A stretch of DNA of 64,000 nt from Cardiocondyla obscurior (GCF_019399895.1 NC_091872.1:6642395-6706394); one strand, 5' to 3'; shown: positions 27,901 to 38,224, counted from the first letter of the stretch. Made by a program: numbers and translations. The notes: generated by a model not told the origin, from the letters alone.

Positions 27901-30900
27901 GGCCGAGATGTATATATTATTTTATCCCCGCTATTTACGGCGGGGGCCTCTCCGGTGTTCTTTCAAAGGACGGGATCGATCCACGTTGTTCCTTTCAAGT
28001 TTGCCGATATCGAATGTCGGAGGAGGAGAGTCCGGGCAGACGAGCGGAAGTTTCTTTCGAGGATCTTCTTCTCCGCAAGCAAGAAACGCGAGTCAAGAAC
28101 CACTACGTCGAGAACCTTTCATCTTTACCTTTTATTTCCCTCCTCCTCCTCCCCCATCTCAATCTCTTTCTCTTCGATTAATTATCAAAGTCATTAGCCT
28201 ACATCACGATGAACCGTGCTTGGATTAATGCGGAGAGAATAAAGCGCAGCGTCTCCTTTTCGATAAGTTCGGAGGATACGGCTAATACAAGCGAATATAA
28301 ATGAGAGCCTGGATGTATCAGCGATACGCTCGCGAATCTCGACGAGCGCGAAGTTGATTCGTACGTCGGGAGAGACAATGCCTAGTCCCGCGAGAACAAT
28401 CCTTGTCAATCGAAAGCTGTTGTCCGCGGGCGTAAAAATTTCGCGGCTGTTTCCGTCACGCTGAAATTAATCCGGCTTATCCGTGACGGTATCGAGAGAA
28501 TTAATTAATTCGATTAAATCACGCTTGGCTCTCTCTCTCTTTTTTCTCTTGCACCGGCTCGTGCCATGTAAATAACAATCCCTCTTCGCTGATGTTTCTT
28601 TCAAATCACGCCGCTCGGAGCCGGACATGAGCTTTCATATTTCTCGGCTCGTTTATGAATTTCATTGGCCAATTATACAGACATCTGTAAGCGATATTGC
28701 GCTGCTGGCCATTTGTACGCCGCCGATCGAGCATCATCTGGTGATTAAATTTTTCTTTTTAATTTAATTTAATTATTTATTTTATTTTATTTTATTTTTT
28801 TTGCCGTATCGAAATAAAATGCAAATACGTCTCGCCTTTATTTTCCTTCTCCGAAAAGAGAAACGCTGCGGCGCTATTACCCGCGCCGCGAAATTGGATC
28901 GATTAAAGGTATATAAATTGCATCGCGTTCTCTTTTCCATCTTCGCGTCGTATATACCTCTCGATTCTGCCACTTTGCGATTAACGCTGCGCATCCCCTC
29001 AAACATCGCCGGACCGTCCGCGTCGGCGGCTTTTTGAATGGAGCCGCACGCGGGGGTGCCGGCGGGATTTTTGCTTTGATCTGCGTAATTAAACGGCGCG
29101 ATTTCTCCGCACAATGCCCAGCCGCCGGACGCGCGCACGCATGTATATGCACGCGCGACGGAATAGATTGTTATCTGTTTTGGATGTTTCGCGTTTGAGC
29201 ACACGGCTGTTCGATGCTATCGGCAATTTTTCATTTTTGCATTACTAGCATCAAAGCTAACTCGACGCGCGTCCGCTCTGTACGCATCACCGGCTGTCAG
29301 CTCGTCGTCCTCGGTCTATCCTCTTCCTCTCCCACCCAACGTGAGCAAATGCACAAAATTACTCGCGTATTTCGTTTCCCTATCGCGAGCCGTAAATCCT
29401 CATCCGTTATCACCGACGGGGACTTTACGAGTCGATTACTTCACGGCGCGAACGACAGGTCGAGTTAGCGTAAAGAAAAATTTAAGTACCGCTTGACGGG
29501 AGGGTTGGTGCCCTTCGCTCTTGGCGGGTTCGCCTCGATGTTCGTGCTCGCGATCCTCGGGTTCGACTGTTAAACGCCTATCGGCACGCGATCTGAGCAT
29601 CGTCGTCTCGAGGTATTACTTGGGGAAGAACCACCCTCGCGGGTTGGAGAACGCTGGGCGCGGATCGGCGAAGCGGGTGCAAACGTCGTTCGTCAAGTGT
29701 CTGACCACCGTTAAATTCTTTTATCAGGTACGAGCGAGACTAGTTTAGGAAACGGTCGAAGTATCGCGCCGTGATCGTAACTCGATTCACGACCCCGATG
29801 GTCTGTCGGAGTGATTAAAAAGAATCGCCGATTGATTCGCCGAGGAATCGACTTTTCATTTCGTTACGTCGCCGACTGTCGATTGAAAATAAAAGAGATA
29901 GAGAGACCGTACATTCCGTTTAGTTTAAGAGTTTAAGGAGATAAAAGAAGAAAAAAAGATCCCTTTCTGCCGATTTTACGAACGAAAATTTATCAACGTC
30001 GATAGTGACGGCGTATCGTCTTTACGCCAGTCTCGTTTTCAATGCAAATCCGTACGCGGAAAGTTCCTCGGAACCTAGCCACGATCTTTGATTCTCGTGC
30101 AGCTGTCTAACGCGACCGAATATCTTTTGTGTTTCAGAAAACCGGAGCCAGGATCAAGATCTACTCGAACACCTGCCCCCGCAGCACGGACCGCCTCATC
30201 AGCATCTGCGGGAAACCCACGACGTGCATCGAATGCATACGCGAATTGATCGCCACCATTAAGACCGTGAGTATACTACAAGATCATGACTTATCCCATA
30301 AATTCTTAATAGCTGGGTCGTTACGTCTGGCACGTGCGGGCGGCCGAATGTCGATCCTTTGTTGGATAAAAAGAAGAATAGTCGATTTGTTTCATATTTC
30401 TCTTGCAACGTGATAGTATCTCGCGTACAAAATATCGATGATCTTTCTTTCTTTCTCTCTTTTTTTTTTTTTTAAGATATCAAAGTTTATTTCTAGATAT
30501 ATATGTATCACGTGTGGGAAATACGTAACGTTGAACTGTTGTTTTTCAGTCTCCATTGAAGGGTGTGAACAATCCTTACGACCCGCACAACTTTGACGAC
30601 TTTTACGCCGACGACTATGGCGGTTATGGGAATGCCGATGGTAATCAAGGAAAAGTCGGCGGGTTCGGCGGGCCTGGTGGCCGCGGTAACGGCGGCGGAG
30701 GCGGTGGCGGAGGAGGCGGTAGCGGCGGAATGCCACCGAGGCGTGATAACCGCGGCGGCGGGCCAGGTGACATGAACCGCGGTTTTCCGCCACCTCGGAG
30801 CGGTCCACGCAGCGGCAGAGACGCAACAACTGGCGGCGGCGGCGGCGGCGGCGGTGGCGGAATGTCCGGCGGGCCACCGGATCGCGGATACGGCGGCAAC

Positions 30901-33635
30901 TCGCGTGTTGGTAGCGGCGGTGGAGGCGGCTACGACGGCGGCCGCGGTGCCGGCGGATACGGCGGCGGCGGCGGAAACCGAGGAGGCCCACCACCCTACG
31001 GCGGTGGAAATTACAACGGTAAGAAGGGAACCTCGACGATCTACTTGAAACGATTGATCAAAAAGACCACGATCTTGATCTTTCAATCGGAAGACCCGGG
31101 CATCGCTTGAATCACGATAGAGATATTAAAGATCCGCGACGAAGGCCTAGGTGCCGACGAGACGCGAGACGTCGTTCTCGTTAGTTAATGCGCGCTTGTT
31201 GGAATATTCAGAAATTACTGTTCATCCGTGAAATACGAACCGTTAATGTTTCTTTTGTCACAGGTGATGGATGGGGAATGCAAGGAGGCGCGCCCAATGG
31301 TTTGGGTAGCGGTGGTAACGCGGGAATGGGTGGCCCACCTATGGGTGGTAACAATCAAGGCAACCAGGGCAACATGAGTGGAAACAAGACCAGCACACAA
31401 GTCACCATTCCTAAAGATGTAAGTTAGTTTGCTAGCTTACTTCCTGCGTTTGTTTTGCATAAGAACATTAATATTTTTTTACGTTAATTTGTTACAGATA
31501 ATATTTGTTACGTTTAATAACTATTGTCTCGTTTAATTGATTATTGAATCGTAGTCCGGATAATCTGTATGCTAAATCTGATTTCAGCATTAATTTTAAC
31601 TGGCCACTTAAATTTTATCTTTATTCACAGCTGGCCGGAGCTATAATTGGGAAAGGTGGTGCGAGGATCAGAAAAATTAGATCCGACAGTGGTGCAGGAA
31701 TAACCATAGACGAGCCATTGCCCGGTAGTAACGATCGCATCATCACCATCACTGGGATTCCCAGCCAGATACAAATGGCTCAGTATCTGCTGCAGCAGAG
31801 GTAATTGTCACAAAAATTTATACATTCCTACCATAACTTTCACGTTAAACATAAGTACCTGCTTTTCATTTCATGTTAACATTGTAAATATCCATACTAT
31901 TGACGTAATATTATATTAATATAACTTAAAATCGAATGTTTAATGTAAAAAGCGTCATTAATTAAAAATAAAAACTAATACGAAGTTGCGTTTAAGCATG
32001 TACATCTTTGTAACTACGCGTTAAAACAACTGTGTAATGTAACGCTTATATAACATTGTAATATTCATATAATTTATCATTTTATGCGCCCGCCACCTTG
32101 TTATGATTTTGCGAAGCTTTGCATAAATATTTTAACAGTGTGAAAGAATTGTTAAAATAAAATCGAAGAAGGAAAAGAAAAAAAAAAAGTTACAATCAAT
32201 GCAATACTATCTTGGATTTCCAAGAATTTCTTGAATTTAAAAATGTTAAATTTAATTTTGTACAATCACGCTTACGTATGCAAGATTTAATCGTCATATA
32301 TATTCAGACTCTTCGATTTTATGTGCTGCTGTGTCGTAATTATACATTGGAGTATTCTCCTTCGTCGTTGTCATCGTGATAATAATTGCTCGTATTTCAT
32401 CTGCTTTATAACCGACATCGTTGCCATCGCATCGGGTCAACTCATCACATCTTTAGGAACTAACACAATCCAACTAACCAATTGATTGAGGTGACTAATA
32501 ACGCTCGCAAAGGTGAAGGAGTCAGAACCGGAAAAAGACGGATGGAAGGAAAACGACGCGCTGGAGGAAACTCTAGCCCAGCGTGCGGGAGAATGGAGCA
32601 CCGTTGTATGGAAGACTAGTGATTTTGTTGTTCTACTTTCGATGTAACAAGGAATCACTAATCATCCTACAAAGGCGTTCAAGAACTTCGCCTCTGCCTG
32701 AGACCTGCTTTCGGAATTAACACCATTTTCGTCGTTTGCTCATCGACGCGCCGTAATTTCGCCTCTAATGAACAATAACATTTCCTTCAGCAATGTGACT
32801 GTAATTATTTAATTCTTTTGCCGCTGCAGAGAGCAAGGATATGCATGTCCTTGCTATCTCCTTATCAGCCAAAAGATTAAGTAATTGCGTCGAAATAATA
32901 ACTATAACATTTATTCATATTCAAGTCATCTCGGATTCCTAACAATTCATGTAATTTAATTCCATTCTTGACGCATGTTAATACAATTGAAGGTTCCTCT
33001 ACAATGTAGTGTTGCTCAATTAAATCGCAGTCTTAAAATAGCAGAGCTATGTCTTTTCTCATTGGTTTGTCACAATGATAAATTGCCGATGCAATCATTG
33101 AAATAAAAATTGCAATGGAAGAAAACAGAACATATCGTATATCGCGCTTTTTTTTTTAATTAATTGTTACCTTGTAACGTCTTGTAATTAATACATATTT
33201 AGAAGTAATCGAATCGATTGAATTTGCATTTGCGATTTTACGATTGTGATTTAGTTGAGTAACATTGAGTATTGTAAGCGATCCTTTAGGCTTTTTGCGC
33301 TATTTTCAATACGATATATTCCAAATATGTTTATAGTGTTGCGCTTAGGTAACTAACATATAAATTAAGGCTTTTTATATTGATGATTGTTCAATCTTAT
33401 TTACGCAACATGAGAACTTTGCATTCTTGTCGTTAAGCTCTTTGTCTCCTACAATTTATAAAACAAGAATGCCTCATAAGATAAAAAAAGAGATTAATGT
33501 AAGAAAATATGTATTACTGCTGTTTCGATTCTTTTCGTTTTCTTTACTACTGATTTTTACTGTTATTATCCGTCGACTGAACGAAAACATATTCTTTTCT
33601 GTTTCAGCGTGCACGAGAATGCAGATCATTACTAA
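6951..33635 (+). CDS. HNRNPK: hnRNP K-type protein with KH domains (5' partial, spliced)
   Basis: Poly(C)-binding KH-domain protein of the hnRNP K family (bancal/HnRNP-K in Drosophila), a nuclear-cytoplasmic RNA-binding regulator of splicing, stability and translation (family knowledge). Coding exons: 6951-7023, 7190-7300, 30138-30266, 30550-31018, 31264-31418, 31631-31800, then alternative ends 32139-32160 or 33608-33635. All introns are GT-AG and phases agree. Exon 1 seen (VLTISSDLPTVLQVLNEVVP) is the second half of KH1; its first half is upstream of the window. Exons 2-3 form KH2, with loop GCIIGKGGLKIKELRE followed by KTGARIKIYS. Exon 4 encodes a poly-Gly/RGG-like linker with Pro-Arg patches. 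The 31264 exon is Gly/Asn/Met-rich and ends in TQVTIPKD, which leads into KH3 (LAGAIIGKGGARIRKIRSDS). The intron inside KH2 is about 22.8 kb and contains two antisense cytochrome b5 genes. Reading through the 31019 or 31801 donors would give short alternative tails. Identity is very likely from KH spacing and the linker. Confidence 0.93.
21232..21237 (-). terminator. Candidate poly(A) signal of cytochrome b5 gene 1
   Basis: AATAAA on the - strand, about 380 bases after the stop codon at 21616, in AT-rich sequence. Chance occurrence is possible in DNA of this composition. Confidence 0.35.
21386..21405. repeat. (TA)n microsatellite
   Basis: Uninterrupted TA dinucleotides in the AT-rich part of the hnRNP K intron, downstream (on the - strand) of the first nested cytochrome b5 gene. 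Confidence 0.85.
21501..21540. repeat. CT-rich microsatellite
   Basis: A run of TC/TTC repeats about 80 bases past the stop codon of the nested cytochrome b5 gene, so GA-rich in its transcript and probably in its 3' UTR. Confidence 0.8.
21616..22008 (-). CDS. Cytochrome b5, tail-anchored (nested gene 1)
   Basis: Complete 130-aa cytochrome b5 in one coding exon. It carries electrons from NAD(P)H reductases to membrane desaturases, elongases and P450s at the ER (family role). Haem-binding core: EHPGGEE with axial His39 and VGHSKDAM with axial His63, the 24-residue spacing usual for the family. A basic linker (KQPKRGWVAGYNKREEKN) leads to a C-terminal hydrophobic anchor (about residues 109-129) with a very short polar end, so it is a tail-anchored protein. 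The start is the first of two adjacent ATGs. A ctttag acceptor lies 11 bases upstream of it (exon would start at 22019), so a 5' UTR intron is likely. It lies antisense in the hnRNP K intron and in the same orientation as a second cytochrome b5 gene 2.7 kb upstream. Length and motifs are normal. An outer-mitochondrial-membrane form cannot be excluded. Confidence 0.93.
   Translation of the reverse strand: MMEKRIFTRSEVEKTQDQDKVLFILHDKVYNVRGFLNEHPGGEEILLEHKGQDASEDFDDVGHSKDAMELMKTYLVGELADSERSNKQPKRGWVAGYNKREEKNVRGPGVPFYLLMGGIAIVVGFFFYAY
22009..24692. other. Spacer between the two nested cytochrome b5 genes
   Basis: Holds the putative 5' UTR intron and promoter of cytochrome b5 gene 1 (CpG-rich stretch about 22.3-23.5 kb) and the 3' flank of gene 2 (AT-rich, about 24.4-24.7 kb). 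On the - strand an AATAAA (TTTATT at 24584-24589 on the + strand) lies about 105 bases after the gene 2 stop. No protein-like frame was recognised. Confidence 0.5.
24584..24589 (-). terminator. Candidate poly(A) signal of cytochrome b5 gene 2
   Basis: AATAAA on the - strand, about 105 bases past the stop codon at 24693. Placement is reasonable for a short 3' UTR. Confidence 0.45.
24693..25602 (-). CDS. Cytochrome b5-like, tail-anchored (nested gene 2)
   Basis: Second cytochrome b5, 136 aa from two coding exons, 25602-25329 and 24829-24693. The donor (CACAG, then gttaag) and acceptor (ttttgcag, then AGATAAAAG) join in phase to give STEIKEP. Exon 1 carries the haem domain: KEHPGGEEVL with His37 and NVGHSPEAI with His61. 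It also has the family's WIVIHGVVYDVT strand. Exon 2 gives an acidic linker rich in Glu, Gln and Trp, then a C-terminal hydrophobic anchor (about residues 117-132) ending in Tyr-Asn-Lys-Leu. Without the second exon the frame would stop after 92 aa with no anchor, which supports the splice. A ctttcag acceptor lies just before the start (exon edge 25609), so a 5' UTR intron is likely. It is clearly diverged from gene 1 in linker and anchor and has an extra intron, so it is probably an old duplicate. Confidence 0.9.
25603..30137. other. Last part of the hnRNP K KH2 intron, no supported gene
   Basis: Contains the putative upstream exons and promoter of cytochrome b5 gene 2 (CpG-rich about 25.7-26.1 kb), an AT-rich part (about 26.6-27.2 kb), and a TTTTA/TTTAA simple repeat (about 28757-28801). 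Frames such as 25628-26110 (-) and 28782-29204 (-) show no recognisable domain. The intron ends in tgtgtttcag. Confidence 0.55.
28757..28801. repeat. TTTTA/TTTAA simple repeat
   Basis: Pentanucleotide A/T repeat in hnRNP K intronic DNA. Confidence 0.75.
30681..31000 (+). repeat. HNRNPK: GGN-rich coding repeat (poly-Gly linker of hnRNP K)
   Basis: Within the 30550-31018 exon there are long GGC/GGT/GGA runs, notably around 30690-30725 and 30834-30862. They encode glycine blocks separated by Arg-Asp-Asn, Pro-Pro-Arg and Tyr-Gly-Gly motifs. They lie between KH2 and KH3, where hnRNP K carries its RGG-rich interaction region. Being near-pure trinucleotide runs, they could vary in length between individuals. 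Confidence 0.85.
32139..32160 (+). CDS. HNRNPK: Alternative terminal exon 1 of the hnRNP K gene
   Basis: The exon ending at 31800 (CAGCAGAG, then gtaatt) leaves AG. Joining to this exon after tttaacag gives Ser-Val-Lys-Glu-Leu-Leu-Lys-stop, directly after the KH3 segment AQYLLQQ. The SVK continuation is what hnRNP K proteins show after KH3. The stop TAA (32158-32160) lies inside an AATAAA hexamer (32156-32161). The polypyrimidine tract is modest. Confidence 0.7.
33608..33635 (+). CDS. HNRNPK: Alternative terminal exon 2 of the hnRNP K gene
   Basis: A strong acceptor (pyrimidine-rich tract ending ctgtttcag) precedes this exon. Joined to the same donor at 31800 it gives Ser-Val-His-Glu-Asn-Ala-Asp-His-Tyr-stop. 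Phase matches exactly, and the first residues parallel the other terminal exon (S-V-K/H-E). Transcripts using it would have 3' UTR from 33636 on. The two terminal exons are probably alternatives. Confidence 0.7.
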
Positions 33636-36600
33636 AAAAGTGGTGAGGGATGCATTCGGGGAAGAGGGGAGCCAAAGATGCGCTTTTGTAACTTTTTTTT
33701 AGAAATATTTCTTGGGCAAACACATACAAACACTGAAAGTGGAACCTGAAACAAGTATATATTTTACATGCACCTGCAGAAACGCGCGCAAGAAACTGAG
33801 ATACTTCTGACAAAGTGCTGAGCACAGGGGAATCCGTAGAATTAACACCACACGTACACCGAAGAGCAGATATAGCATTTTCTGCGGCGACAGTAGCTAA
33901 CGTACGTAACACTAAGCGGTAGAGGCAGGGAATGACAGAACGGGGGAAAATCAGTCTTCGGCAATCCGGCTGGCGCGGTACATACATGCGGCACATGTGA
34001 AACTCGACGCACACGACTCTAAAGTTACGTTCGCTAGCTGCCGTCGACGCAGCAAACGTCATATCTGCCTTCCAGCGTACATATACATACAATACATATG
34101 CATACCACACGCGAAATCACCCTCTCCCAGGAAGATAAACGCTTGTGGTCGACGCTAACGTGACCTTAACGTGGCGATCCTTTTCAAGGATGGTAGTCGC
34201 TCATTGCAGCCTGCAAAGTAAATCGATTAACGAATCGAGTACTGTTAACGTTTTCGATGTCGGCCTTTCTTTAGTATAGACTTCTATTCTTATTTGTATC
34301 GTGTCCGCGAGGCATACATACTGTCGGTGTGACAGCGGGGGGATTTCAAACTGGCGAGTTTCCAACCGCACCGTGTTCCCCGATGTTAGCATTCCCAAGG
34401 AAACATATTTATCCTTTAATGGAAATCCAAAGAATGATCCATTTTTTTTTTTTTATCGTAAAGCGCGTGCTATTTCGCAGTCAATCATCGTGTATATTCT
34501 TTTTTTTTCTTTTTCCTCGTTATCGACGGTAGTTCTTGTCTCTTTCGCCCGACGAAAAAAGAAAATCAATGTATCCGTTTTATTTTTGCATTGTAAAGAT
34601 CGTGCCAGACGGAACAATTTCTAATTGTGACGCTGGGCACAGGCAATTTGGAACCGTTAGACGCGACTCTCCTGAACATCGAGACCTGACAACGCACACT
34701 ATTTCCCGTTACGTTTTTTTTTCTCCCTCCCCCTCAGCTTTTTGATAAATTCTTTACAAATTCTAATCTTATGAAAATAAGAATAAATGCGCATAGAGTG
34801 AATGCGAGGGCAACAGTGTCGAGTGAAAGGAAAGGTCGAGCGAGAGAGAGAGAGAAAGATAGGTTTTAGATGAACATAATTACAGTGAAGAAAAAAAAAA
34901 GAAGAATGAAAAAAAAAAACTGACAAATGTATTCGCAAAAAGAAACTGTACATAAGACCCACTAATGCCCCTTTCCCTTTCTTAATTGCCGCATACACCG
35001 GCATGTATGCGTTTCTGCTGTTGCATTATTACTGTAGTTATTATTAATTATTATTACTACATGATTATTGATAAGAATACTTTTGCGTTATTATATCTTA
35101 TTCCAAATCTGTATTAATCATAACCCTTCATCCCCTAGTGGACGCCTAAGCGTTTTTAACGTTATAATGGGTAGAAGTATTTAGGCTTAAAGAGATTGTA
35201 AGTTTTAAAAGGGGCACCATCGGCGAAGAGCGAACCTAACGATTTGATTTAAAACACGATAAAGTCTAAGCTGAATCTGCTCCGAGAAGAAAAATTTGTT
35301 ATAATAGTATATTTCACATATCGGTGAAGATGTCGCATCATTGTTTCACGTGTTCTCCAACGAGCACGAATGAAGCATGTTTCCAGTTTGTTTCATTCAC
35401 CAGTTTTAATTATTTTTTTATTTTCCTGTACAGGATATTTTGCGAAACGTAAATTGATTAGAAACTACAACGCTGTTGCCAATGCTGTATACATATTCGT
35501 TACAATCACCCTCGTCGATGCGTAAAATCCTTGTGCTGATATCCCGACACGAAAGTGCGATCGCGAATATATGAAAGAAAAACAGCCGATTTCGGCATAC
35601 AACATGATCTCTGTAAATATATATACCTCTTATAATTAGCATCTCGAAATCTTGACTGCTGGAACGGATGTACCTTTTGACAAATAGCGACCGTATCGAT
35701 GATTTTTTCCAAGTGCAATTAAAAACGATTGTACTGCGAAACGAAGCATTAGCCACCGTAGTCATTCAAGCGATCGCAATCGCGAAAGCTCCGGATAATC
35801 GTTTTAATACTCGACCGAGTACGCTCTAACGTGGCTAAGTAACGAATGGCATTCTGGAAAAAAAAAAAAAAAAAAAAAGGAAAAAAAACCCACGCCCGTC
35901 GAAGGGTTCAATTCTCATGATGTATGCCGGGCTAAAATATATATTAAGCCAGTACAATCCACTTCGACGGATAAGAAGAAGAAAGGATGGAAGAGATATG
36001 GTAACGACGTTAACGTTCTGATTGCCGTTTTCCAGTTTTTCCCCGCGTACCGATGGTCAGCCCCCGAGTTAACTCGTAAATATCCCTTTTCCTCTCTCTC
36101 TCCTCCCAGCCCCTGAAAGTACATTTAGTTTGGTCAGTAAACGTCACCCCTACCAGGGTGCCTACAAAGGGCATTTTTAAGCATCTTGACAAATGGACAG
36201 TGTCCATTACGCGGAGGTGTACCGACCAGTAGGCAGTAGGTGAACACATTCGCAGTCTGTTGCACAAAGCTTTGGGACCGTCGCGCTCGTCGATTTGCAT
36301 AGGTACACAAAACGGGGGGAGGCTCGAGCCAATGATACGCTCGACACGAAATGTCAAGTGAAATCACGATCCATATGTAAATTTACGCGCGCGATGGACT
36401 TTACAGAGCGAGCCTGCCGAACTCTCGTTATCCTCGTAACAAGATTTCGCTCGACTGTTCACAGATGGATAAGCGTCAATTGCTCGTGACGAGAATTCCT
36501 AATTTCTTTCGTGCCCTTTTGCCTTTTATTGATTCCTTTTTTCCGTTCCGATATTATTGCATATCATTGTTTAACTTCGAGAAAGCGTATCTTTATTTTT

Positions 36601-37129
36601 TCGCTCGCTTTGCGCGTTTTTGTGACTGTTTTATTTTATTATTATTAAAGCTGAAGATTAGAATATTGTCAAAGTGAATATTGGCACGACCGTTGATCTG
36701 TGAACAGTTTTGGGACTTTATTTCCATTCGCGATGACCTGCGAGAGCGAAAGGAAATCGCGGTTTTTTGGATGAACAGACGTGCGAATGAGGATTGCAAA
36801 TGAATCAAAACTTGCGCGCAGCTTCGTCCGCGTGTTACGCATTTTTTTTTTTTTTCTTCTTTTTTTCTTTTTTTTTTTTCGTCTAACGCAGATACAAACG
36901 ATACACGTATGTACACTTGTTAACTGTGACCCATTTCACTACGGCGAGGCACACAAGCACACGTGAATGAATAGCAGTGTATGAGGATGCGTATGTAAAC
37001 GCGTGCGTCTGAGTGTGCATGAAGAAGATATCGATATAATTAACCAAATATACAAATTGGTTTGTTACAACGGGAATTTGGTATCGCGAGTGGATTAAAA
37101 GAGATAACGTACATGGTTATAAAAATGAA

Positions 37130-37178
37130 AGAGAGAGAGAGAGAGAGAAAGCAAGAACGAGAGAGAGAGAGAGAGAGC
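37130..37178. repeat. (GA)n microsatellite, interrupted
   Basis: Two GA blocks separated by AAGCAAGAAC, in non-coding DNA between the hnRNP K and channel genes. Confidence 0.85.
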
Positions 37179-37264
37179 GCTATACACTCGTACTATCACG
37201 ATTACGTGTACTATATAAGACAAACAGTTTACAATTATTTGTAACGGATACTTTTTATTTGTCA

Positions 37265-37270
37265 AATAAA
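37265..37270 (+). terminator. Candidate distal poly(A) signal of the hnRNP K gene
   Basis: AATAAA followed within 20 bases by an A-rich stretch. If used with the 33608 terminal exon it would give a 3' UTR of about 3.6 kb. Confidence 0.3.
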
Positions 37271-37550
37271 AGTTAGTACAAAAAAAAAAAATATAAAGAG
37301 TTCTAATAATTTTTATCTTATCATAAATTCCATTATAAATCCAGCGAATTACAGTTTACTGTTATTTTGATATTATCAGTTTTTTTTCTTTTCGTTAAAA
37401 AAGAAAGAAGATTTAAAAAGATTTTATTCTAGTCGATTATTTGAACTCATTGTTTCACCTGGTTCGCCTCATGCCGCGAAAATAAATGTCTGCTTAATTT
37501 TTATTACTTTGTAAAGGTGAATTATCGCCTATTACTTTTTCGTCCGTAAT

Positions 37551-37932
37551 GTAAAGTCTCACCAAATGGAATACAAGAGACTTAACCGCGGTAAGCATGT
37601 TGTAAAACATTTGTTTTACGAGCGAATGCACGATCCAATTACTTAGCAAAAAAAAAAAAAAATAAATAAGTAATCGAATTTTTATTGAAACCGCGCCGAA
37701 TATACGAAGCGGTTTAGATTTTGTACAGATGTAGATTTAGATATTTTCGTGTAAAGTTTCACCAAATGGAATACAAGAAACTTAAGCACAGTAAGTACGT
37801 TGTAAAACATTTGTTTTACGAGGGAAACACACGTTCCAATTACTTAGCGGAGAATAATCGAATTCTTTCCTATTGAAACCGCGATAAGCATGTGAAAGCC
37901 GTTTAAGCTTTTGTACAGATGTAGATTTAGAT
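37551..37932. repeat. Tandem duplication, unit about 200 bp, with palindrome
   Basis: Two diverged direct copies, 37551-37742 and 37751-37932. Shared blocks include CACCAAATGGAATACAAGA near each start, TTGTAAAACATTTGTTTTAC in the middle, CCAATTACTTAGC, and TTGTACAGATGTAGATTTAG at each end. The 18-bp palindrome GTAAAACATTTGTTTTAC (8-bp arms) is identical in both copies (37602-37619 and 37802-37819), exactly 200 bases apart. Copy 1 also has an AAACCGC/GCGGTTT inverted pair (37688-37694 and 37709-37715), which is imperfect in copy 2. I see no coding frame. It may be a regulatory element or a remnant of a non-autonomous mobile element. Confidence 0.85.
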
Positions 37933-38224
37933 CTAATTACGTAGTGAACCTGTCACGCGGGCACACACCTGCACGAGACATTTCCAAAAACGCGATATAC
38001 ACTTTGCCAATTAGTAGGAGACCGACCGAACGTAATAAGCCTTAAATTATAGAGACATCGCGATACAGGGGGATAAGTAATTCGCGACCTTCGGCAAGAC
38101 AATCGAAGCAGAGTGGACGTACAAAAATGAACGATTACTCGGGTACCTTAACGCCGTTTCACGGAATTTACTTAGGGATATTGGCAGAAAATTGAATGAC
38201 ACGCAGCTTAGTCGCGTACCGGAA

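Larger units (their letters stand above)
33636..38224. other. Long hnRNP K 3' UTR candidate and intergenic DNA
   Basis: No coding signal between the second hnRNP K stop and the channel gene. Candidate + strand poly(A) hexamers: AATAAA at 34782-34787, 37265-37270 and 37481-37486. A TGTAAATA element (Pumilio-type consensus) lies at about 35609; another lies upstream at about 31884. Contents also include A/T homopolymers (for example 35858-35878), a (GA)n run at 37130-37178, and a tandem duplication at 37551-37932. Where transcription ends cannot be read from sequence. Confidence 0.5.

Noticed and set aside
30392..31086. Long - strand frames of 192-200 codons
   Set aside because: They are antisense shadows of the Gly-rich hnRNP K exon (poly-Arg, poly-Ala or poly-Pro translations).
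35895..35925. GGTTCAATTCT resembling a tRNA B box
   Set aside because: No A box at the right distance and no cloverleaf could be formed.
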